NCBI GenBank assembly: GCA_963678705.1
Contig: CAVMBN010000233.1
Span: 248,001 to 312,000, forward strand
Direction of reading: 5' to 3'
DNA from: Panorpa germanica
Taxonomy: Eukaryota > Arthropoda > Insecta > Mecoptera > Panorpidae
Length of the DNA: 64,000 bases
Positions 24,923 through 36,100 of this stretch are shown here, one piece after another (positions within the stretch are counted from its first letter, which is position 1; the number at the start of each line of letters is the position of its first letter). The notes under the pieces are model-generated. The model saw only the letters and a program-made list of their open reading frames with translations, ran no database searches and had not been told where the DNA came from. A program made the translations under genes and the position numbers.

Positions 24923-26283
24923 TTACATTTAGAATGTCACGTTATCACCCACTCTTAAGCTATTTTAAAGTAACAGAAATGTATTAATATTTTAAAATTT
25001 TAATTTTTTTAGTTCCATCATTACTATTTTTAAGAAAAAAAGACACAGTTGGTACAACTGCAAGTTTAAAAAATATAAAAGTTAATATTAATTTTAATTT
25101 CATATTATATATAGCAGCACTTGTGTGAACAAATACGCATGTTATAATAAAAAAAACTATTTAATAACTTTTAACCATATAATTGTATGTAAAAATGTAT
25201 TTTTTTGTATAGAATGTCACGTTATCACCCACTCTTAAGCTATTTTAAAATAACAGAAATGTGTTATTATTTTAAAAAATTAATTTTTTTAGTTCCATCA
25301 TTACTATTTTTGAAAAAAAAAAGACACAGTTAGTACAACTGCAAGTACAAAAAATATAAAAGTTAATAATAATTTTAATTTCATATTATATATTGCAGCA
25401 CTTGTGTATACAAATGTGCAAGATAAAATAAAACAAAATTTTATAACTTTTAACCATATATTTGTATGTAAAAATTTATTTTTTTGTATAGAATGTCACG
25501 TTTTACCCACTCTTAAGCTATTTTAAAGTAACAGAAATGTGTTATTATTTTAAAAATTTTATTTTTTTAGTTCCATCATTACTATTTTTGAGTAAAGAAG
25601 ACACAGTTGGTACAACTGCAAGTACCAAAAATATAAAAGTTAATAATAATTTTAATTTCGTATTATATATAGCAGCACTTGTGTATACAAATGTGCATGA
25701 TAAAATAAAACAAAATTTTCTAACTTTTAACCTAATTTATTTTTTTGTATTGAATTTCACGTTATCACCCACTCTTAAGCTATTTTAAAGTAACAGAAAT
25801 GTATTAATATTTTAAAATTTTAATTTATTTGGTTCCATCATTACTATTTTTGAGAAAAAAAGACACAGTTGGTACAACTGCAAGTACAAAAAATATAAAA
25901 GTTAATAATAATTTTAATTTCATATTATATATAGCAGCGCTTGTGTATACAAATGTGCATGATAAAATAAAACAAAATTTTATAACATTTAACCATATAA
26001 ATGTATGTAAAAATTAATTTTTTTGTATTGAATTTCACTTTACCTCACAATCTAAAGGTATTTTAAAGTAACAGAAATGTATTAATATTTTAAAATTTTA
26101 ATTTTTTTAGTTCCATCACAACAATTTTTGTGTAAAAGAGACACAGTTAGTACAACTGCAAGTTCAAAAAATATAAAAGTTATTATTAATTTTAATTTCA
26201 TATTATATATAGCAGCACTTGTGTGAACAAATGTGCATGTTATAATAAAAAAAAACTATTTAATAACTTTTAACCATATAATT

Positions 26284-26604
26284 TGTTGGAATTACAAGAC
26301 ATTCATTCTTAAATTAAATTACTTAAATAACTTGTTTTGTTTTTGTTTATATAAAATAATAGCCTATTGTTATATTTCTTTTAAGACATTCAAGGTTGTT
26401 GTTTCATTGTAGCTGCAGTGAACGGGTTTTATTTTGTTTTTGCCAATTTGAATATAACTGAAATAACTTGTATTTGAATTAGGAGAGAAATGTTAGTCTT
26501 TAAGTAATTTTTGTCTGAGGACATCATGTATAATTTTAGTCTGAGGACTTATTAATTAATAAAATATTTTATATAAAACTGCGCATTTAATATCTGCTTC
26601 AATA
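26284..26604 (+). repeat. Copia copy 1, 5' LTR
   Basis: 321 bp, starting TGTTGGAATTAC and ending CTTCAATA. The start is the same as that of Drosophila copia. A likely TATA box TATATAAAA is at 26348-26356 and an AATAAA at 26558-26563. The last bases CAATA in place of the usual CA end are supported by the exact target duplication and by the PBS that follows at once. Confidence 0.92.
26348..26356 (+). promoter_or_regulatory. Candidate LTR TATA box
   Basis: TATATAAAA within the U3 part of the LTR, also present in the 3' LTR (29816-29824). In copy 2 the same position keeps TATATAAA despite a different U3. This is position and motif evidence only. Confidence 0.45.
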
Positions 26605-26619
26605 GGTTATGGGCCCAGG
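26605..26619 (+). other. Copia primer-binding site, tRNA-iMet half type
   Basis: GGTTATGGGCCCAGG directly after the LTR. Drosophila copia has nearly the same PBS, known to pair with an internal part of initiator tRNA-Met (a cleaved half tRNA) and not with the CCA end. Confidence 0.85.
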
Positions 26620-26661
26620 TATTATATGGCTTTATTAGGCTTTAATTAAAAAAAAATTAAT

Positions 26662-29600
26662 ATGATGACATCAGTGAGTGCTACAAGATTTGAGCTGTTG
26701 AGTAAGGACAATTATGAAGCCTGGAAAATTCATGTTGAGGCGCTATTGATCAAAAATGATTTGTAGGAATATGTCAGTGGTGAAAAACCGATTCCTTTTG
26801 CTGCGGAAAAGAATCAAGAAGAAAGAAATGGATGGATAAAAATTGATCGTAAAGCTAAGTCAGAAGTAATATTAGCAATTAGTTCAACGGAATTGCAGCA
26901 TGTCCGAGGTTGTAATACTTCTCATGAAGTTTGGCAAAAACTTGCCTCAGTTTATGCTTCCAAAGGACCTGCAAGAAAAGCTTTATTACTTAAGCAACTC
27001 ATGCTTCACAAGATGTCTGAAGGTGGTGATGTCAGGGACCATGTAAACAAGTTTTCGGATATAGTTGATCGACTTCGAGCTATGGATATTGAAGTGAATA
27101 AAGATTTATTGTCTGTAATGTTATTATATAGTCTACCAGATAGCTATGAAGGTTTTAAATGTGCTATGGAATCACGTGATGAACTCTTGGAGGTTGAAGC
27201 TCTTAAGGTTAAGATACTTGAGAAGAGTGAAATTGGTTCAAATTCAGTTGTTGAGTTAGCTGGAAATGTAAGGGCTGAAAATCAACCGAGTTACAACAAT
27301 ATTTTTAAAGGATATTGTTTTAAATGTGGAAAACAAGGACATAAGTCTCCTGAATGTCCAACTCAATTGAAACCAAATTTCAGAAGAAATGGACCAGATA
27401 GACAGAATAGATACACACAAGAAAACCAATGTTCTCAAGCGGATGATGATACTTTTGCAGTATTTAATGTTGAATTTGCTGGTAGTGTTCCAAGTTGTCG
27501 ATCTTGGATTCTTGATAGTGGCTGTACAACACATTTATGTGGTGATAAACAATTATTTAAGTCTTTAAATGAAGAAATTAGTGGGAAAATAAATTTGGCT
27601 AATCAAGCAAGTAGTGAAATCAAAGGAAAAGGTACTGTTAATTTGTCGATTAGTAATGGTAAACAGCTGAGGTCAGTTGATTTTTCAAACACATTATTTG
27701 TACCAGATTTAAGGTCAAATCTAGTATCAGTTGCTAAAATTACTAATAAGGATCATGAAATTCTATTTAAAAAAGATTCAGCTGTAATTATGGATATGAC
27801 TGGAAATGTTAAATTTGTTGCTGAAAGGCGTGGTGATCTCTATTATTTACAAGAAGGTAATGAAGAAGCTTGTATTGGAGAAGATAAAGCTAATTCTGAG
27901 TTATTGATGTGGCATTGTCGTATGGGTCATTTAAATGCTAAGGATTTATTTCGGGTGATTAATCAGAATACTACAAGTAAAGTAACCTCTGAACAATTGA
28001 AATGTTTGTCAAGATGTGAAGTGTGTCTACGAGGCAAGATGACAGGGTTACCGTTTTCAGGAAGTGAACGACAGAGTGAAGAACTTCTTGAAATAGTTCA
28101 TACAGATATTGTTGGACCGTTTAGGACACAATCAGTGAATGGAGCAAAATATTTTATTACATTTATTGATGATTATTCTCGTTGGTGTGAAGTATACTTT
28201 CTTAAACAGAAGAGTGGTGCACTAAAAGCTTTCAAAATGTATCAAAATCAAGCTGAACGTATGACAGGGAAGAAGATTAAGTATCTTCAAAGTGATAATG
28301 GTAAAGAGTATTGTAATACTGAGATGGATTCTTTCCTGCATAATCAAGGTATTCAACGTCGATTAAGTGTTGTAAGAACACCTCAGCAAAATGGTGTTGC
28401 TGAACGTTTAAATAGAACATTTGTTGAAATGGGACGATGTTTATTACTTCAATCAAATTTATCAGATATGTTTTGGACTGATGCTGTAGCTACAGCATGT
28501 CATTTGAGAAACAGATGTCCTTCAAGAAGTATTAATGGAGATACTCCTTATCAGAGATGGTTCAACAGGGATAAAGTTCATTTAAATTATTTACGAGCAT
28601 TTGGATCAACTGTATATGTCTTAGATAAAGATCCAACAAAAGGCAAATTATCTGATAGATCAATGAAAGGAATTTTTGTAGGTTATCCACGTGAATCAAA
28701 AGGATACAGAATTTGGTTACCAGAAAAGAGAAAATTTATTGTTGCTCGTGATGTGAAATTTATTGAAGATAATGTTAATACAGTTTTAAAGAACCAAGAG
28801 ATTAAACAGCTGATTATTAATGATTTTGAAAACAAGGATAAACCATGGATTGAATTGATAACAGGATTTAAAAATAGTAATAAGACAGAAATTTTAGATG
28901 GAATCCCAGAAGAAAATTTAGAAGATAATGAAGAAAATGAAAATTCATCTGGTATTCAATCATCTATTCAAGAAACTACTAGAAGAAACTCAAGAGAATA
29001 TACTAGAGAAGAAAGAAGAGGACCAGGAAGACCAAAATTAATTAAAACAGGTTTGAAAGGACGTCCCAGAAAATTATTTTCAAAAGTTAATAATTGTGAA
29101 GTTAAAGAAAGGATTGAATCTGATTCTAATGAAGATGATAATGATAATGATAATATATTTGTTGGAGTAGCTGAAGTTAAATTAGAAGATGCTATTAATT
29201 TTCAAGAGTGTGCTGAGTGGAAGAGAGCAATTAAATCAGAAGTCATAAGTTTATTAAAAAATGATACTTGGAATATTGTAAAATTACCTGAAGGTCAAAG
29301 TGTTGTGGGAAGTCGAATGATTTTAACAAATAAATTTGGATCAGATGGGCTTATTGAAAAAAGAAAAGCTCGTATTGTTGCAAAAGGTTATAGTCAGAAA
29401 TATGGTATTGATTATGATCAAACTTTTGCTCCAGTTGCAAGAATGGAATCAATGAGACTTTTAATTGCATTGTCTGTGGAATTAAAACTTGTAATAAGAC
29501 AATTTGATGTTGTAACTGCCTATTTAAATGGAATATTAGAAGAAAATGTTTATATGGAAATACCGGATATGCTACATGAAATTTTGATGTGGATAATTGA

Positions 29601-29697
29601 TGATAGTCAGGTGTCTGAAGAATTAAAAAATAAAGCTACAAAAATGTTAAAATGTATTGAAGAAGGAGGTGATGTTTGTAAATTAAAAATTCACTGA
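26662..29697 (+). pseudogene. Copia Gag-Pol polyprotein, nonsense codon and 3' deletion
   Basis: ATG 26662 starts MMTSVSATRFELLSKDNY. Codon 35 is TAG (26764-26766), after which the frame is open to TGA 29695-29697. Domains, numbered from this ATG: gag UBN2-like region to about 190; CCHC zinc knuckle CFKCGKQGHKSPEC at 219; aspartic protease DSG at 285; pre-integrase HHCC region near 415-460; integrase D482, D545, E581, an exact D-D-x35-E with HTD, QSDNG and NGVAERLNR; then RT with QFDVVTAYLNG (catalytic Asp 949). The frame then jumps to the last residues of the element. The deletion removed the YVDD box, the rest of RT and RNase H; its junction lies in a short A-rich microhomology near 29683-29690. 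Translation into Gag could only occur by readthrough or by a downstream start. Copy 2 (62125-63999) shows the missing part. Confidence 0.93.
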
Positions 29698-29740
29698 AGG
29701 ATTGGGACTTCAAATTATTTAAATTGTTGAAATGAATGTC

Positions 29741-29751
29741 TTGAGGGGGTG
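29741..29751 (+). other. Copia polypurine tract
   Basis: TTGAGGGGGTG immediately before the 3' LTR; the plus-strand primer site. The same tract occurs in copy 2 at 62098-62108 on the minus strand. Confidence 0.75.
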
Positions 29752-30072
29752 TGTTGGAATTACAAGACATTCATTCTTAAATTAAATTACTTAAATAACT
29801 TGTTTTGTTTTTGTTTATATAAAATAATAGCCTATTGTTATATTTCTTTTAAGACATTCAAGGTTGTTGTTTCATTGTAGCTGCAGTGAACGGGTTTTAT
29901 TTTGTTTTTGCCAATTTGAATATAACTGAAATAACTTGTATTTGAATTAGGAGAGAAATGTTAGTCTTTAAGTAATTTTTGTCTGAGGACATCATGTATA
30001 ATTTTAGTCTGAGGACTTATTAATTAATAAAATATTTTATATAAAACTGCGCATTTAATATCTGCTTCAATA
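29752..30072 (+). repeat. Copia copy 1, 3' LTR
   Basis: 321 bp, no difference from the 5' LTR found by eye. It is followed by target duplication TAATT and the continuing monomer GTATGTAAAAATG. Confidence 0.92.
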
Positions 30073-30359
30073 TAATTGTATGTAAAAATGTATTTTTTTG
30101 TAAAGAATGTCACGTTAGCACCCACTCTTAAGCTATTTTAAAGTAACAGAAATGTTTTAATATTTAAAATTTTTTTTTTTTTAGTTCCATCATTTCTATT
30201 TTTGAGTAAAAAAGACACAGTTGATACAACTGCAAGTATAAAAAATATAAAAGTTATTAATAATTTTAATTTCATATTATATATAGCAGCACTTGTGTGA
30301 ACAAATGTGCATGTTATAATAAAAAAAAAACTATTTAATAACTTTTAACCATATAATAG

Positions 30360-33300
30360 TATGTAAAAATGTATTTTTTTGTATTGAATGTCACGCTATC
30401 ACCCACTCTTAAGCTATTTTAAAGTAACAGAAATGGGTTATTATTTTAAAAATTTTATTTTTTTAGTTCCATCATTACTATTTTTAAGAAAAAAAGACAC
30501 AGTTGGTACAACTGCAAGTACAAAAAATATAATAGTTAATAATAATTTTAATTTCATATTATATATAGCAGCGCTTGTGTATACAAATGTGCATGATAAA
30601 ATAAAACAAAATTTTATAACTTTTACCCATATAAATGTATGTAATAATTTATTTTTTTGTATTGAATTTCACTTTACCTCACAATCTAAATGTATTTTAA
30701 AGTAACAGAAATGTACTAATATTTTAAAATTTTAATTTTTTTAGTTCCATCACTACAATTTTTGTGTAAAAGAGACAGTTAGTACAACTGCAAGTTCAAA
30801 AAATATAAAAGTTATTATTAATTTTAATTTCATATTATATATAGCAGCACTTGTGTGAACAAATGTGCATGTTATAATAAAAAAAAAATAATTAATAACT
30901 TTTAACCATATAATTGTATGTAAAAATGTATTTTTTTGTAAAGAATGTCACGTTAGCACCCACTCTTAAGCTATTTTAAAGTAACAGAAATGTTTTAATA
31001 TTTAAAATTTTTATTTTTTTAGTTTCATCATTACTATTTTTGAGTAAAAAAGACACAGTTGATACAACTGCAAGTATAAAAAATATAAAAGTTAATAATA
31101 ATTTTAATTTCATATTATATATAGCAGCACTTGTGTGAACAAATGTGCATGTTATAATAAAAAAAAAACTATTTAATAACTTTTAACCATATAATTGTAT
31201 GTAAAAATGTATTTTTTTGTATAGAATGTCACGCTATCACCCACTCTTAAGCTATTTTAAAGTAACAGAAATGGGTTATTATTTTAAAAAATTTATTTTT
31301 TTAAGTTCAATCATTACTATTTTTGAGTAAAAAAGACACAGTTGGTACAAATGCAAGTACAAAAAATATAAAAGTTAATAATAATTTTAATTTTATATTA
31401 TATATAGCAGCACTTGTGTATACAAATGTGCATGATAAAATAAAACAAAATTTTATAACTTTTAACCATATATTTGTATGTAAAAATTTATTTTCTTGTA
31501 TTGAATTTCACTTTACCTTACAATCTAAATGTATTTTAAAGTAACAGAAATGTATTATTATTTTAAATTTTTTTTTTTTTAGTCCCATCACTTTAATTTT
31601 TGTGAAAAAGAGACAGTTATAACAACTACAAGTTCAAAAAATATAAAAGTTATTATTAATTTTAATTTTATATTATATATAGTAGCACTTGTGTAAACAA
31701 ATGTGCATGTTATAATAAAAATAAACTATTTATTAACTTTTAACCATATAATTGTATGTAAAAATGTATTATTTTGTATAGATTGTAACGTTATCACCCA
31801 CTCCTAAGCTATTTTAAAGTAACATAAATGTATTATTATTTTAAAAATTTTATTTTATTAGTTCCATCTATACTATTTTTGAGTAAAAGAGACACAGTTG
31901 GTACAACTGCAAGTACAAAAAATATAAAAGTTAATAATAATTTTAATTTCATATTATATATAGCAGCACTTGTGTATACAAATGTGCATGATAAAATAAA
32001 ACAAAATTTTATAACTTTTAACTATATATTTGTATGTAAAAATTTATTTTTTTGTATTGAATTTTACTTTACCACACAATCTAAATGTATTTTAAAGTAA
32101 CAGTAATGTATTATTATTTTAAAAATTTAATTTTTTCAGTTCCTTCATTACTATTTTTGAGTAAAAGAGACACAGTTGGTACAACTGCAAGTACAAAAAA
32201 TATAAAAGTTATTAATAATTTTATTTTCATATTATATATAGCAGCACTTGTGTATACAAATGTGCATGATAAAATACAACAAAATTTTATAACTTAACCA
32301 TATATTTGTATGAAAAAATTTATTTTTTTGTATTGATTTTTACTTAACCACACAATCTAAATATATTTTAAAGTAAGAGAAATGTATTAATATTTTAAAA
32401 ATTTCATTTTTTTAGTTCCATTACTAAAATGTTTGTGTAAAAGAGAAACAGTTAGTACAACTGCAAGTTTAAAAAATATAATAGTTATTATTAATTTTAA
32501 TTTCATATTATATATAGCAGCACTTTTGTGAACACATGTGCATGTTATAATAAAAAAAAAACTTTAATAATTTTTAACCATATAATTGTTTGTAAAAATG
32601 TATTGTTTTGTAAAGCATGTCACGTTAACACGCACTCCTAAGCTATTTTAAAGTAACAGAAATGTATTAATATTTTAAAAATTTTATTTTTTTAGTTCCA
32701 TCAGTACTATTTTTGAGTAAAAAGACACACTTAGTACAACTGCAAGTACAAAAAATAAAAAAGTTAATAATAATTTTAATTTCATATTATATATAGCGGC
32801 ACTTGTGTGAAGAAATGTGCATGTTATAATAAAAAAACTTTAATAACTTTTAACCATATAATTGTATGTAAAAATGTATTTTTTTGTATAGAATGTCACG
32901 TTATCACCCACTCTTAAGCTATTTTAAAGTAACAGAAATGTGTTATTATTTTCAAAATTTTATTTTTTGTTCCATCATTACTATTTTTTAGTAAAAAAGA
33001 CACAGTTGGTACAACTGCAAGTACAAAAAATATAAAAGTTAATAATAATTTTAATTTCATATTATATATAGCAGCGCTTGTGTATACAAATGTGCATGAT
33101 AAAATAAAACAAAATTTTATAACATTTAACCATATAAATGTATGTAAAAATTTATTTTTTTGTATTGAATTTCACTTTACCTCACAATCTAAAGGTATTT
33201 TAAAGTAACAGAAATGTATTAATATTTTAAAATTTTAATTTTTTTAGTTCCATCACAACAATTTTTGTGTAAAAGAGACACAGTTAGTACAACTGCAAGT

Positions 33301-36100
33301 TCAAAAAATATAAAAGTTATTATTAATTTTAATTTCATATTATATATAGCAGCACTTGTGTGAACAAATGTGCATGTTATAATAAAAAAAAACTATTTAA
33401 TAACTCTTAACCATATAATTGTATGTAAAAATGTATTTTTTTGTATTGAATGTCACGCTATCACCCACTCTTAAGCTATTTTAAAGTAACAGAAATGGGT
33501 TATTATTTTAAAAATTTTATTTTTTTAGTTCCATCATTACTATTTTTAAGAAAAAAAGACACAGTTGGTACAACTGCAAGTACAAAAAATATAATAGGTA
33601 ATAATAATTTTAATTTCATATTATATATAGCAGCGCTTGTGTATACAAATGTGCATGATAAAATAAAACAAAATTTTATAACTTTTACCCATATAAATGT
33701 ATGTAATTATTTATTTTTTTGTATTGAATTTCACTTTACCTCACAATCTAAATGTATTTTAAAGTAACAGAAATGTATTAATATTTTAAAATTTTAATTT
33801 TTTTAGTTCCATCACTACAATTTTTGTGTAAAAGAGACAGTTAGTACAACTGCAAGTTCAAAAAATATAAAAGTTATTATTAATTTTAATTTCATATTAT
33901 ATATAGCAGCACTTGTGTGAACAAATGTGCATGTTATAATAAAAAAAAAATAATTAATAACTTTTAACCATATAATTGTATGTAAAAATGTATTTTTTTG
34001 TAAAGAATGTCACGTTAGCACCCACTCTTAAGCTATTTTAAAGTAACAGAAATGTTTTAATATTTAAAATTTTTATTTTTTTAGTTTCATCATTACTATT
34101 TTTGAGTAAAAAAGACACAGTTGATACAACTGCAAGTATAAAAAATATAAAAGTTAATAATAATTTTAATTTCATATTATATATAGCAGCACTTGTGTGA
34201 ACAAATGTGCATGTTATAATAAAAAAAAACTATTTAATAACTTTTAACCATATAATTGTATGTAAAAATGTATTTTTTTGTATAGAATGTCACGCTATCA
34301 CCCACTCTTAAGCTATTTTAAAGTAACAGAAATGGGTTATTATTTTATAAAATTTATTTTTTTAAGTTCAATCATTACTATTTTTGAGTAAAAAAGACAC
34401 AGTTGGTACAAATGCAAGTACAAAAAATATAAAAGTTAATAATAATTTTAATTTTATATTATATATAGCAGCACTTGTGTATACAAATGTGCATGATAAA
34501 ATAAAACAAAATTTTATAACTTTTAACCATATATTTGTATGTAAAAATTTATTTTCTTGTATTGAATTTTACTTTACCTTACAATCTAAATGTATTTTAA
34601 AGTAACAGAAATGTATTATTATTTTAAATTTTTTTTTTTTTAGTCCCATCACTTTAATTTTTGTGAAAAAGAGACAGTTATAACAACTGCAAGTTCAAAA
34701 AATATAAAAGTTATTATTAATTTTAATTTTATATTATATATAGTAGCACTTGTGTAAACAAATGTGCATGTTATAATAAAAATAAACTATTTATTTACTT
34801 TTAACCATATAATTGTATGTAAAAATGTATTATTTTGTATAGATTGTAACGTTATCACCCACTCCTAAGCTATTTTAAAGTAACAAAAATGTATTATTAT
34901 TTTAAAAATTTTATTTTATTAGTTCCATCTATACTATTTTTGAGTAAAAGAGACACAGTTGGTACAACTGCAAGTACAAAAAATATAAAAGTTAATAATA
35001 ATTTTAATTTCATATTATATATAGCAGCACTTGTGTATACAAATGTGCATGATAAAATAAAACAAAATTTTATAACTTTTAACCATATATTTGTATGTAA
35101 AAATTTATTTTTTTGTATTGAATTGTACTTTACCACACAATCTAAATGTATTTTAAAGTAACAGTAATGTATTATTATTTTAAAAATTTAATTTTTTCAG
35201 TTCCTTCATTACTATTTTTGAGTAAAAGAGACACAGTTGGTACAACTGCAAGTACAAAAAATATAAAAGTTAATAATAATTTTATTTTCATATTATATAT
35301 AGCAGCACTTGTGTATACAAATGTGCATGATAAAATACAACAAAATTTTATAACTTAACCATATATTTGTATGAAAAAATTTATTTTTTTGTATTGATTT
35401 TTACTTAACCACACAATCTAAATATATTTTAAAGTAAGAGAAATGTATTAATATTTTAAAAATTTCATTTTTTTAGTTCCATTACTAAAATGTTTGTGTA
35501 AAAGAGAAACAGTTAGTACAACTGCAAGTTCAAAAAATATAATAGTTAATATTAATTTTAATTTCATATTATATATAGCAGCACTTTTGTGAACACATGT
35601 GCATGTTATAATAAAAAAAAAACTTTAATAATTTTTAACCATATAATTGTTTGTAAAAATGTATTGTTTTGTAAAGAATGTCACGTTAACACGCACTCCT
35701 AAGCTATTTTAAAGTAACAGAAATGTATTAATATTTTAAAAATTTTATTTTTTTAGTTCCATCAGTACTATTTTTGAGTAAAAAGACACACTTAGTACAA
35801 CTGCAAGTACAAAAAATAAAAAAGTTAATAATAATTTTAATTTCATATTATATATAGCGGCACTTGTGTGAAGAAATGTGCATGTTATAATAAAAAAACT
35901 TTATTAACTTTTAACCATATAATTGTATGTAAAAATGTATTTTTTTGTATAGAATGTCACGTTATCACCCACTCTTAAGCTATTTTAAAGTAACAGAAAT
36001 GTGTTATTATTTTCAAAATTTTATTTTTTGTTCCATCATTACTATTTTTTAGTAAAAAAGACACAGTTGGTACAACTGCAAGTACAAAAAATATAAAAGT
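30360..36100 (+). repeat. Higher-order tandem pair, ~3.06-kb period (edges approximate)
   Basis: Two similar runs, about 30.36-33.04 kb and 33.42-36.10 kb. Matching points 30388/33450, 31323/34384, 31828/34889 and 32085/35146 give 3061-3062 bp. Differences are more frequent than in the 5.79-kb pair, so this duplication is older. A switch in monomer type near 33.04 kb marks the crossover. Confidence 0.7.
34897..35013 (-). other. Minus-strand 38-codon satellite frame with signal-peptide-like start, representative copy
   Basis: On the minus strand of type B monomers a short frame begins with Met and reads MKLKLLLTFIFFVLAVV. It then has a small basic tail ending KIKFLK and a stop, 38 residues in all. 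The start has the shape of a secretory signal peptide: a basic N-terminus, a long hydrophobic core and a polar end. Type A monomers keep the frame open with substitutions (for example 17726-17886 region orientation aside, E for V and L for P in the core). Variants also lie inside 43249-43452, 44070-43864 and 59006-59209. A TTTTTTGTACTTGCAG-like stretch inside the frame resembles a splice acceptor but has no partner I can identify. An open frame of 38 codons is not rare by chance, so this is a note, not a gene call. Confidence 0.2.

Larger units (their letters stand above)
20255..26176 (+). repeat. Higher-order tandem pair B and C, 2961-bp period
   Basis: Units about 20255-23215 and 23216-26176. 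Matching points 20489/23450, 20997/23958, 22576/25537 and 22868/25829 all give 2961. The junction near 23215 lies in CAAAAAATATAAAAGTT. The left half of that monomer matches the one near 19090 and the right half matches the one near 20260, which is the mark of an unequal crossover inside a monomer that removed about 1.1 kb. Confidence 0.8.
14502..26283 (+). repeat. Satellite array block 3 with higher-order structure and inversions
   Basis: About 42 monomers. New local variants appear, such as the GAAGACACAG type (15860, 18560, 22636, 25597) and the GCAGCGCTTG type (18893, 22974, 25935). Three short segments are in reverse orientation (see the palindromes). The block ends in CCATATAATT, where Copia copy 1 is inserted with duplication TAATT. 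Confidence 0.95.
26284..30072 (+). mobile_element. Copia (Ty1/copia) LTR retrotransposon, defective recent copy
   Basis: 3789 bp between two 321-bp LTRs that I read as identical, flanked by the 5-bp duplication TAATT (26279-26283 and 30073-30077). The order is LTR, PBS, gag-protease-integrase-RT reading frame, polypurine tract, LTR. Intact paralogous monomers (for example near 19230-19245) show the empty site CCATATAATTGTATG. The body has an in-frame TAG early in gag and a deletion of about 1061 bp covering the end of RT and all of RNase H. It is therefore non-autonomous although its LTRs indicate very recent transposition. Confidence 0.95.

Noticed and set aside
14502-26283. CENP-B box or other known centromere protein site
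   Set aside because: The G/C-rich core needed for the box is absent from the monomers; centromere identity stays an inference from array form only.
26662-26766. Readthrough TAG in Copia as a planned gag/pol control
   Set aside because: It lies at codon 35 within gag, before any product boundary, and Copia families use a single frame or other means; a nonsense mutation is simpler.
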